A DNA stretch of 64,000 bases from Ampelocalamus luodianensis (lineage: Eukaryota > Streptophyta > Magnoliopsida > Poales > Poaceae): NCBI GenBank assembly GCA_036346255.1, contig CM070639.1:692001-756000 (forward strand), given 5' to 3'. This document shows, one piece after another, positions 1 to 12,000 of this stretch. Under the pieces are notes generated by a model. It was not told where the DNA came from, made no database searches, and saw nothing but the letters and a program-made list of their open reading frames with translations. The position numbers and the translations under genes are program-made. Every line of letters begins with the position of its first letter. Position 1 is the stretch's first letter.

Positions 1-13
1 CCGAGTCCTCGGT

Positions 14-3000
14 TCACTGCTCCTCTGCTTGTTGTGCCAGCTGTTCCTGTGAAAAAACAAACGAGATTTTGTTGAATTGTTAAAACATACGGAAAGCTTA
101 AATGTATACCAGCTTAAACAACTGTCAACTGTTTTTCGGAGCAAGTTGAACCATAATTATCAATACTTTTCAGTATTCGAAGATGTCACCTCTATTTCTA
201 AATGTACAGTGCAACACAGAAGAATTTCATGCAGGTATAGCTAAAGATATAGTGTGACTACACAAGAAATGGCAGAAAGGTGTAGCTGCCAAAACAAAAC
301 TATACTTCATAAATGGCACAGCAATTTGTAGGTTGTAGCAGGAGAAAAGAGCACAACTTTTTAGTACCTCATTTACAAAGAAGGCATGGAATCCGTAAGG
401 AACCCGGTTTGGTAGCTCAACAACTGCTACTGGATCAGCAGACATTGTCTTTGCATCAATCACATTTACTTCTGATTTCCTGCATCCACCGCATAAATGT
501 CAAATTAAAGCTTAGTGACAATGTAATTCTAAAACTGAGAGATAAGAGAAGAAGATGTTGGTATGTTGGGTTTTGACATAAAAAGTATTGGGTGTTCAGC
601 ATTTCAGGCTTGCTATGTGGGTTGACACTTAAGCAATTAATCATGCATCGGCCCTGAGCGAGGTAGGGAAGGAAAGGAGTACCCTGTATTCTCGTCATGC
701 ACAAAGAATATCAAATAACCATCATCTTCTTCTCCAGATACACCTGGCTGCTTAGGTACAAAAACTGCCTCTGAACCGAATCTACCAGGTCCCAAGTCAT
801 ATATGCCTCTCACATTTCCTCCCACTTCAAGTTGTTTCTTGCCACTCTCTGGTTCAGCATGTAGATCAAATTTTATGATGCCAGTCACCTTTGCTATGCT
901 GTCGAGTATAGTGCAGTAGACGTACCGCTGCTTTCTGCTTTCAACAAGGTAACCAATTAAAAAGTAGGGTAGCTTCATGAAGCATCTAAATGCAACCTCT
1001 CAGTTATGCTGAGTTGACAGTGCTAGATAATAGAGGGGGTGATAATGCAACTGATATCCTACAAAATAATCATTACTTCTTGAAATTCAAACTTCCAATA
1101 GAATTACCTGCCAGTGTAACTCTCATTAATTCGAGGGAAATCTACAGCAGAAACAGACAATTGCTTTTGTGAAGCAGTACCGGTTTTCATGTTGAATCTC
1201 ATCTCATACCTACAAAATATAACATCAGGCCAAGAATTGCATTACTTGGAATTAAAATAAAGATTGAGATTGCAGGTATATACAGCTCATTCCCGAAGTT
1301 CTCAAGCTTGTCGCTTTGGTAACCGTTCACCTTGTCCAAATCTGGATTCTCGAGGCGGCAGGTAATTAGAATGACTTCGTCACCCTCTTCCCAAGAATTG
1401 GCTGTGATGAGATATTTTTAGTGATCAGTTCAATAAGAAGACTATCATGGAATGAAGTACTGATAATATCATTTCCTCACAGAGATGATAACTGTTCAAA
1501 TTAGATTGTGCAATGCATGGAGCTGCATAGTCTAACAAAGTAACCAGAAATGGCTCTAGGTTTTCTTCTTCATATTGTCATCTGATTGTTACTATGCAGA
1601 TTTTCATCATTAAGTCTTTTAAGCAGATGGCTGCTATTCATTCTCCAAAACTATCTTCTTTTTCCTTTTTCTCACTATTTGTTTCTGTTTTTTTGCTCTC
1701 ACGTTGCAAACAAAGCACTCCTTATTTTGATATGCCAAGAGTAAATGCTAATAATTCATCCTCATGAATAGGCTGATATCAGTCCCATTTTTGCCCAAGT
1801 GCCAAACAGCTTTGCTAAGATGATAAAGAACTACCAGAAAAATCATATTCTTTTCCCCTTTTTTTCAAGTTTACAATACATTCATCTGTTCCCTGGGTAT
1901 ATCGTGAATTCATGATATATGATATAAAAAGAATACATTCAAAGTTCAAGAAGAAGGTTGCAGATGGCATACCATTATGGAATATGAAGCAATTGGGGAG
2001 TTCAAACCATCTGATGTGTTTATCATCCTTTTCATATCGTTGGAGTATACCAAAACGAGCTTTCTTTGTAGAATCAAACTTGTAGATAAACTCACCATTC
2101 TTCACCATTTCCTTTATAAAAGAATGGAGAACAATAGGAGTCAAATTATGAAGAGGTGTATGTACTGTTAGAATATTGTGTATATGTATTGCAATAGCCC
2201 AATAGGCGATATATAGAGTACAAGGGGACACAAAATTAAACTCTAAAACAATAGGAAATACCACAAAGGCCTTTAACACACACCCCTCCCCCCTCAAATG
2301 CAAGGCGTATGCAATAGCACATTGCATTTGGAAATGGTTGACACTACAATAGGGAAATCCGAAGTCCGAGTCTTAATAATGTCGTCGTAGCGTACAGTTC
2401 TTGGAAAATATGTCGAGTATCAAAAGATCTCCCATCCAAGGTCGTGCGACAGCCCATAAAGCACAAAATGCAGGGGCTGAGAAAGTAGAGGCAAGTAGGA
2501 GCAAAGTCGACCGCGACAACACGACGAAGAAGATGATGAAACCGACAGGAATAAAGAAAGCTGTCAAATCAAGCTGAAGAGGAATAGATAGAAGCATGCC
2601 GACGCAGTGCACAAGAAGCGCAACGAAGATGCAGTGCAGAAGAAGTGCAGCGACCTTAGAAGCTCGGGGCGGCGGCTAAGAGAGAAGCAGCGGCATCATA
2701 ATGACTTCTACGATCTGCAGCAGCTCGGAGAGAAGAGCGGCGGCTGCTGCCATGCAAAAGGGAAAGAAGAGCGTCACTCTCGATCCAACAGGACAGACTG
2801 TGGCTAGTAAACAAGGTTCAAGAAAGCGCTAGGCGTTAGGTGGGCGGTGACCCGGGGCCTAGCGCCTAGGCGGACTAGACGGCGTCTAGGCGGAGGCTGG
2901 GCGGCCGACTAGCCTCCTCTATTTTCTACACTTTACAGACAGCTCAGACCGACGGAGGCTGGGCTGCCGACTAACAACAGCAGCGACGGAAGGTTGAAAG

Positions 3001-6000
3001 AGCTTTCTGTGCAAAAAAAACTTTACTCAGCCAGCTGGAAGTCACTAACTCTATTAGCTACTGTGCTGGCTGCAAGTCAGTGCTAGCTGCTGGACGTAGC
3101 TGCAAGTCAAATAAAAAAAGAAGACAACAAGTAATAAACAACTCAAAAGCTGCAGCTTTCTGTCAAAAGGAGACAACATGTAATAAACAAATCAAAAGCT
3201 GCAGCTTTGTATCTTCTCCATGAGCAGTCTTCGAAGCTCATTATCTCTCCTCTCTTTCCTTTCGTTCCTTCGTTCTCCAGAAACCCAGCACCTCCATGAG
3301 CAGTCTTCGAAGCTCATTATCTCCCCTCTCTTTCCTTTCGTTCCTTTCGTTCTCCAGAAACCCAGCACCTCGGCGAGCCCACCAAAATCCCAGTTCGTCT
3401 TACTTCTTGCGACGCTTCTTCAGGCCGCCGTCGGTGCCGATTGGTGACAGGACAAGCAAGATCGACCGGGCGACGAGCTCGATTCAGTGGCGCAGAAGGC
3501 CGGAATGACCGTCAGCTCAACGCCCAGCGCCACCTCGGCGGATGCCCAGGCCACTCGACGCTCACCCAACATCTCGACGCTCGCCCAAGCCCGCTGTGCC
3601 AAGCTTCGCCTAGGCCGGCTTTGACCGACCAGGACCGACTAGGCGGCCTCCCCGCCTAGCTCGCCAACTTTGAAGAAATCGCGGCGGGAGGTCGCCGCCG
3701 AGCGACTAGGCAGCGCCTAGGTCCGATTTTTAGAACCTTGCTAGCAAAGCAAGCAATCAGCTGACTGGCAATGAATTTGTGGACTCGTATGGCTTTGATG
3801 AACTCAAAGATAGAGTGGTACGGACTTGAATGGATACAACGGAAGCAAGGACTCAAAGATAACTAGCAGCAGATACTAGCGACAGCAGTTTTTTTACTCT
3901 GTCTCTTTTCCCGATCTCCAGTCTCCACTGACTCCCCCTCTCGCTTATAACCAGATCTCCTCTCAGCATCCCCGAATCAAAGATTTCCTTCCATCTCCCC
4001 TCGCATCACATCGTCGGAGGAGAGAGCAGGATGGAGGTGGCCAAGAAGCGCAACACCGGAGCAGGTGCGGCAGCGGCGGGGTCAGAGAAGAGGAGCAAGA
4101 GGGGCCATGGATTCACCGCGTCGTTTGTGGCGGTGGACTACACCTTCCAGTTCTCCCTCTCCGGATCTCCCTCTCCCTCTCTTGCTTCCGAGCTCGGTAT
4201 GGATCCAGAGGCGGCGCAACACGAGGCGGCGGCGGGAGCTTAGGGCAGAAGAGCACGAGCCCGAGGCGGCGGCGGCGGCTTGAGGTAGAATGAGGCTTGA
4301 AGCAGCGGCGTGGCGGGAACGAGCCCAGGGCGGCAGGATGGAGCGACGGGGATGTTGCGGTCCCCTCCCGTCCAGATCCGAATGGATCTCGCCGGGCGCA
4401 TGTACTCTACCGCCAGGGATGTCGCAGCCCCCTCCCGTTCAGATCTGGATGGATCTCGCCAGGCACATGCGATCCGCTGCCGCCATGACCGTATCGAGAG
4501 CGGAGCAGAGGCTCGAAGAGGAAGCCCGGTTCGCTGGATCGAGCTCGGGGATGACGAGTAGTGCTCGGATCCAGGCCTGACGATGAGGAAGACGATGTTG
4601 GAGGCCAACTCGGTGGAGGAAGGACGAGGACTGCTGCTGCTGGAAGACAAGGAAATACTACGACTAGGTGGCCGCCCCTGGGAGTGAAGATGGCTCTGTT
4701 ATGAATATTGTGTGTATATTGAAGAGGCCCAATGGGCAATATAGGGTGTACAAGGGTACAAATAAGGAAATATAAAAGACTCCCTATTCTATCTCTAACA
4801 TATCTCTAACACCTCCCCGCAAATGCAAGGCATATGCAATAGCATTGCATTTGAAAAGGGTTGACACTAAAATATAGAAAATCCAAAGTCGAGTCTTGAT
4901 AATGTCGTCGTAACATGCAGCTCTTGAAAAGTATGTCGATAAAAGATCTCCTCCCATCCAAGGTCCCACGACAGCCCATAAAACACAATGTGTAGGAGCA
5001 AAGTCGACCGCGGCAACATGACGAAGAAGATGATGAAACCGACAAAAAGAGAAAACTGTCAAATCAAACCGAATAGGAATAGATAGAACCATGGCGGCGC
5101 AGATCGAAGCCCAAAACGGCGGCGACGCAGTGCACAGGAAGCGCAATAGAGACGCAGGTACGTGAAGCGCAAGAGCGGCGAAGTGCGAGAGCGCGCGAGA
5201 CGCAGAGACACAAGAAGCGCAATAGATGCACAGTGCAAAAGAAGCGCGACGCAATACACAAGAAGCGTAACGGAGACGCAGTGCAGAAAAAGCGCGCGCA
5301 ATGCACAAGAAGTACACCAGAGGCGCAGTGAGGAAGAAGCGCAATGGCCTTAAAAGCTTGGGACGACAGATCTGCAGCGGCTCGAAGAAAAGAACAGCGG
5401 CTGCTACCATGCAAAAGAAATTCCTATGTTTCTATGACGAACAATAAATTTGTGAACTCGCATGGCTTAGACGAACTCAAAGATAAAGTTTGACAGACTT
5501 GGATGGACGCAGCGGAAGAAACGACACAAATAAAAAGGACTCAAAGGATAACTAGCAGCAGATACTAGCAGCAAGCAGGCAAAAACGACGGCCAAACAAC
5601 GAAGACCAGCAGCAAATAGCACTAGTCCAGAAGCACCACGTGTAGTCCAATACGGTCCAAAGCAGCACCCCGCATCAAAATATCTCCCCACGCTGTAGCC
5701 TGACTAGCCATCCACCCATCCAATGCTTTCTCCTTGCAAGAACTGTGCGGATCAATTCTGCAGCAGCCGAACAAAGCACTCAAAAGCGCGCACACCAAAA
5801 GCCGCAAATGGTGGCGGTCAGGAGCAGAGGAGCCGAGGGCGGCCGAGCCGCCGGTGACGCCGGATCCTACCGGGAGTAGAGCACCGAGAGGCTCTGAGCG
5901 AATTCGAGCGGAGTTGAGTGACAAGCGACGAGCGACGAGGAAAACCAGCGGCTTCGAGTGACAAGGAAGACTCTGGCGCACCCGAGATGTGGATCTTGCG

Positions 6001-9000
6001 CGACGAGGAAGCTCCGATGCTCTCGCGGCTTCGAGTCGCGACGGCTCGGGAGGCCTGGCCACTCCGTTGGTGATGAGGGTGTCGCGGGATCCGAGCGACG
6101 GCGACATGTAGACGAGGATGACGACCGAAATTCGCTCGGACGGTCGGAAAGACGATGGCGACCTTTCGATCCGCGAGCGCTGAGGCGAGATAAGGTGCAA
6201 GGCGCGCGCGAAGGTGTAGAGGCGACGAGAGGCCGCCCCCGGGAGCAAAGATCGTCCTCCCGGGGGCAGCAGCAGCGAAGACGGCGGCGCTACAGGAACC
6301 CTAAACCTAACATTTGCTCTGATATCATGTTATGAATATTGTGTGTATATTGAAGAGGCCCAATGGGCAATATATATAGGGTGTACAAGGGTACAGATAA
6401 GGAAATATAAAAGACTCCCTATTCTATCTCTAACAGGCTCCTCCCGGGGGCAGCAGGCAGTGGAAGAGATTAGAGGCTATAAAGCACAAGGTACAGGGGC
6501 GGAGAAAGTAGAGGCAAGTGGGAGCAAAGTCGACCGCGACAACATGACGAAGAAGATGATGAAACCGACAAGAATAGAGAGTCGTCAAATCAAGACGAAG
6601 AGGAATAGATAGAAGCATGGCAGCGCAGATCAAAGGCTAAGATGGCGGCGGCGCAGTGCACAAGAAGCGCAACAGAGGCACAGTGCGGAAAAAGCACAGC
6701 GGCCTTAGAAGCTCGGGGTGGTGGCTCAGAGAGAAGCGACGTCATCATTAAGACTTCTACGATTTGCAGCGGCTTAGAGAAGAGCGGCGACTGCTGCCAT
6801 GCGAAAGGGAAGGCATGAGCTAGGAAACAATTGGCTGACTGACAAGGAATTTGTAGACTCGCACGACTTACACGAACTCAGAGAGGGCGAGGATTAGATG
6901 GACGCAATGCAAAGCAAAGACTCTAAAGAGAAAAAGGACTCAAAGAATACTAGCAGCAAGTAGGCAAGGACGACGACTAAACAGCAAGGACCAGCAGCAA
7001 ATAGCACTAGCCCAGAAGCACCACATGCAGCCCAATACGACATCACAACAGCCCACGACCATAACCCAACGCAGCACCCAAGAGCACCACCGAAGGCGCG
7101 GTTCCATTAGGAGAAGATGTCAAGGAGAGGGTGCGGCGGCCTCCAACGATGGCGGCGACCTTAGGCAGCGACGACGGCATGAAGGTTGGGCTGGAGTTGA
7201 GGATGACGTCCGGCGACGAGCACCCCGCCACCATGCGAGGAGGGAGGTCGTAGGAGTGCTCCTCAGCCGGATCTAGCAAAGATGATGGCTTGAGGACGAC
7301 CGTGGCGAGTTGGTCGCGATGAAGACGACCAGATCCAGCAAGGGGTGAGGTTGGTGACGAGGAAGCTTAGATCCGGAGCCAGCGGCATCAGATCAAGGCT
7401 CACCGAGCTCGATCCAAGGCCCAGGGCAGCGCTCGACGACCGGATCCGAGGCGGGGCGGCTTGGGGTGGCATCGGGGAGCCGAGGTAGAGCAAGGGAGGC
7501 CTGGGGAGCTAGATCCAGGTGGGAGGCGCAGCTTTGGGGCGAGCTCGGGTGGAGGAGGCGGCGGCGGCTCAGGATGCCCGGCGGGAGAGCACGGGGGCCT
7601 TCTTGAAGAGACCGTTTCGGCGGGGCGGCTTGGGTGCTCGTCGTTCTCGATGTGGCAGATCTCGATGCATTGCTGCCCCATGCTCGTCCTCCCGTGCAGC
7701 CGTGCCATCCTCTCGACCGAGCGAGGAAACGCGGCGGCTGCTCTTTCTTGCTTTTCTCGAGACCTCGATGCAGGGAGCAAAACCTCAATGGAAAAACTAA
7801 GACTATTGTGGCCGCCTCCGGGAGTGGATCTTGCTCCTCCCGGGGGCAGCGGAAGAGTCGAAGGCTAGGTTGGAGACTAGGGTTTTCATCTTTGTTCTGA
7901 TATCATGTTAGAATATTGTGTATATATTGCAATAGCCCAATGGGCAATATATAGAGTACAAGGGGACACAAAATTGAACCCTAGAACAATAGGAAATACC
8001 ACAAATACCCTTAACATGTACCATTAACCAACTGCTAAAACGAACACATGATCTATCCCATGTAGCAAATATTCCCTACGAAATCCTTCGACTGAATGTA
8101 AAAAAAATGGTGCGGAAAAAACATATGTAAAGAAGGCAGTTCGCATATTAATCTTAAAAAAACATGTGCATGGATGTTCCCTAGGATTCTCTAATAAGTA
8201 AACTGCTAAAAAGATGTGTTGACTAAAGTTGTACAAGAAACAGTCTTCCCAGATTTTGTCCAACAGGTTCTGGTTGGCAATGATGTTCTTCAGATGTACA
8301 ACAAACCATACCATGTTTATTTACTGGCACAATGACACAAGGGGCAACAATTAATCATTTAATTGTCTATGTTGATGGCATTGCCCACAAATTGCTAAGA
8401 GTGTGAATAAACATCACGTACCTTTGGTCGGAACAACAAAGGGAGGTCCATGAAAATAGAATAATTCTCTGTGATGGCAAAGTCATGCATCATTACAGAT
8501 TCTGGTATTGTTATTGGCACAGGATCAAGCATAACTCCGTCCTTGGTAATGACCCGGTATGTACAATAAGGAGGTTCATGTGAGTATCCAAAGGTGAACA
8601 TTTCATCTGAAAGTAGGGTAAATAAAACATTTAACCCGATTGCCAGGGGGAAAAGGAAAGCACAAAATAGTACGAGTCACTGTAATTTACCTGTAAATGG
8701 GTCAACCTTTGGATGAGCAGTGAAAGAATGTTTCAACCTTTTGTCATAATCCAACAATCCAAGAGTTTGCAAGTCTCCATCTTCAAGGACCTTAACAACA
8801 TCTGAAAACCAACATAGAAACTCATGTTCCACAGTTGCATAAGTTATAACTATTGAGATGGATGTGGGATTTGTGGATGATAACAAGTTGCAATAAGCTG
8901 TAACAATTATCACAATCTGTACACGTAGTTTTCATAGATGTAAGTTGAAAATAAATTCATGTAGCATGCACAGTTTGCCATGAGAAAATATCAGCATTCT

Positions 9001-12000
9001 TATGGTAGACGGTATATGACAACAATCCCCCACAACATACTGTGCTTGGTGTCTTACACTACATATGAAATGATAATTGTGCACAACATATAATGCAATA
9101 ATTACTCAGGACATACTTTATACTGCTTTACAAATATCAGCAATTTGATTTCTTTACTATTTTTTGTTGTTGGTCACAAGGCAGGTAACGTTTCTGCTCA
9201 GTTTTGGGGAAATTTCACCGGTTTTATATCTACACAAAAGTTAGCTAACACAATCACAACTGCCAAAAAAGGCCCCATATTGTTGCATTTCCAATGGCAA
9301 ATGTACGTGGATATGGAAATAATGTGTTAACGGGTTGAGAACTTACAGGGCTTATCTGCTTCCGACAGGGCCATGAGTTTACCATGATGATATATAAGTG
9401 CAGTATTAGCTGAAAAAGATAGGTAACAGATAAACAAATTGCCACTACAATTAAATTTTCATGAAAGATATGTAGATATACATCATTCAGTGACAGATAA
9501 ATGCCCTGTATAAGTGACAGGCACCGCACAAGATAAAGAGGTACCTGTCCCAAATCCATAAGTAAAATCCAAGACTTTGAGTTTTCTCCGAAGCTGTTGC
9601 ATTTGGACCATAAACAATCCAAAAAAACCCTTCAGATCTCCAATCTGTAAATATCAAGGGGAAAATATCACATGCATGTACAGCTGATTTTGTAGATGGC
9701 CATCACTAAACCCACCGGGGATGGGGAGAGTTAGGGATTTTGATTTAGTAGGATCAATGTTACCCTTAAATTGTCAGATGGTACGATGTAAAGATTATTC
9801 ATGAGATTACCATTTATTGATGCCATCAGCCAGAATAAACTAATGTCGAAAGTCCAAACAGGCAGTCAGTGTAGCAGCAAAGAAACTAAGATGACATCAC
9901 AAGAGAGGTCTATATGGAGATATGGCAAGTTGACAACTGAGAAGCAGAGGAAATTAACAAACAAAAGTTCGACATATTGTAACCCTAGATGAGAGCACAG
10001 GCAGATTTGCAAGCACCAAAAGTATACTAAAGAAAATTATGTTGGGCATCTGATTAGCTATGTCATTAAGAACTAAGCTGATTAAAAACAAATATTTCCA
10101 AAGCACAAATGATGGATTAAGTTAAACATATGCATAGTATGTATTAGAATCTTAAAAAACCAAGTAGAAGAGTTACACTCACCAATAAGCTAAACAGAAC
10201 ACACTTTGGAGATGGAGGGAAAAAGTATCACTGTAATAATTGGCTAATTGCTAAGAACGTATTCAGGTTTTTAGTCAAACAAGTAAAGTTACCTTCATAA
10301 ATTTTGCTCCACCAAAATACTCTTCTTGCTTGAGGCGAGAAGTCTTCACATATCTTGATACATAGGTAGCTTTTCCATCTTTAATACGCATTGCATGGAT
10401 CATTCTGTAATAAACAATGAAGATCTTATGCACATATAAAACGGTTTGCAAATCCTAATGATTATTCACATTACTTTCTTCATTAAATTCCTATTATCTC
10501 TATCCAAAAAGAAAAGGAGAGAAAATTTGCTCGGTACTATCACAAAGATGCAAAATGGAAAATAACACCGTGTGTGAGGTTGACAAGTGGGGCCTAACAC
10601 ATTGATAGTATTTTCCAACTCAAGTGATTTTTGCAATGGTACCGAGCAATTTGCGCCCCCCCCCAAAAAAAAAAAAAAAAAGGTTATTCACATGCTTATC
10701 ATTCTGGCCCTCCATTTTTTTTTATGAGGACCAAAAACAATCAAACTCCATATGGAATGTTACTGTTAAATCGATCATCCAGCATGGAATGGTGTCAATT
10801 GTACAGTCACTTCATTATTCATAAATTCTGCGCCAACACTTAAAACATCAAGAAGTCATTTAAATAGATAGAACAGTTATGTCATCTATTGTCTAGATAT
10901 TTGGACAACCATGCATAACTAGGGGTGCAAACAGAACGGATAATTCCCGTCTGACCGACTGACTGAAGGCCCACGGAGCGAATAAGGGATAGTGAAATGG
11001 GTATCCAACACTATCCGTGTCCGACTCCCAACTCTGAGGAAAAATACAGAATAGTATACAGGATGAGCGATATCCGTCAGTATGTGTCTGTATGTCAGGT
11101 AGTATGAGGAAAGTCTGTTTTGACTTCACTTAAGAACAAGATAACAGATAGGTGGATTGCTGCATCTGAGCAGGCAGGGGATATTGAGTGTTTTTCTTCA
11201 ACATCTCAGCGATTAGTCTCTCCGTGTTCACTCTAATTGCACTTCTACTATCCAATGTCCTGTGTAGGGTGCAAAAGAAATGGATAATTTCTATCCGACC
11301 GACCGACCACCAAAAGCTCACATGGCGAATACGGAATAGAGAAATGGGTATCCGACACTATCTATGTCTGACTCCGACCCCGAGAAGAAAAAAATATGGA
11401 ATAGGATATAGGATGAGCGATACACATCCGCATCCGCTCCGATTGCACCCCTATCCATAGCATCAGAACTAACATTTGCAACATCAAGGAGTGATTCAAA
11501 TAGAATATATTGTCCACTCAAAATATAAACACACAAGACGAGCCACAAAGATAAAAATTTGCAACATATAGGGAACTGCTCTAGTCGCACATAAAAACTT
11601 TTCAGATTAAGAAAACAAATGCTCATCGAACAGGAAAATATGTAAACTCTGCCATGCTGAAAGAAAAGCTTTTTACACAGGGTCCAAGTTCTTTTGCAAA
11701 ACACATGCTAAACTTGAATGCTTATGCCAAATACTGACTATATACAATCTGCCCCCAAAACCGATTTGTACTAATCACCAAATATAAGATTAACCTGCAC
11801 AAACCTCACTTGAAGATAAATTGTCTCGGAAAATAAGGTATTGTATGTCATATTTGCAAAGGAAAAGTCAAAATATTACTATACGTAAAATTACAGCAAA
11901 ACTGCAGACATTAAAGCAAATCATGTAAAAAGACATGTATCGGTAGTTTCAATACAGATTGAAAACATCAAAATATAGTTCAAAATAAAAGTAAAAGTTC

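Larger units (their letters stand above)
2166..8016 (-). mobile_element. Non-autonomous short-LTR retrotransposon in CCD1 intron 8
   Basis: Flanked by a perfect 5-bp target duplication TGTAC (2161-2165 and 8017-8021). LTRs are 2166-2278 and 7906-8016 (113 and 111 bp), starting TGTTAGAAT and ending TTAACA. The minus-strand orientation is shown by a tRNA-Met-like primer site (TGATATCAGAAC read on minus, just left of 7906) and a purine tract GAGGGGGGAGGGG next to the left LTR. It encodes no gag or pol. The interior holds exon-like GC-rich sequence, a hAT MITE (2812-3740) and a related element (4697-6435). Shared text at about 2440-2770 and 6470-6830 shows that the interior contains two head-to-tail copies of the same internal region. 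It lies 54 bp from the acceptor of CCD1 exon 9. It is LARD/TRIM-like; I cannot name the family. Confidence 0.9.

Noticed and set aside
5622..6248. 208-residue minus-strand open frame
   Set aside because: Lies inside the nested short-LTR element, low-complexity Arg/Ser-rich, no domain.
7393..7868. Several 90-135-residue frames on both strands
   Set aside because: GC-rich retroelement interior; overlapping frames without recognisable motifs.
10654..10681. C9-A18 homopolymer tract as a retroposon tail
   Set aside because: No LINE/SINE body or target duplication seen beside it; treated as simple sequence in the CCD1 intron.
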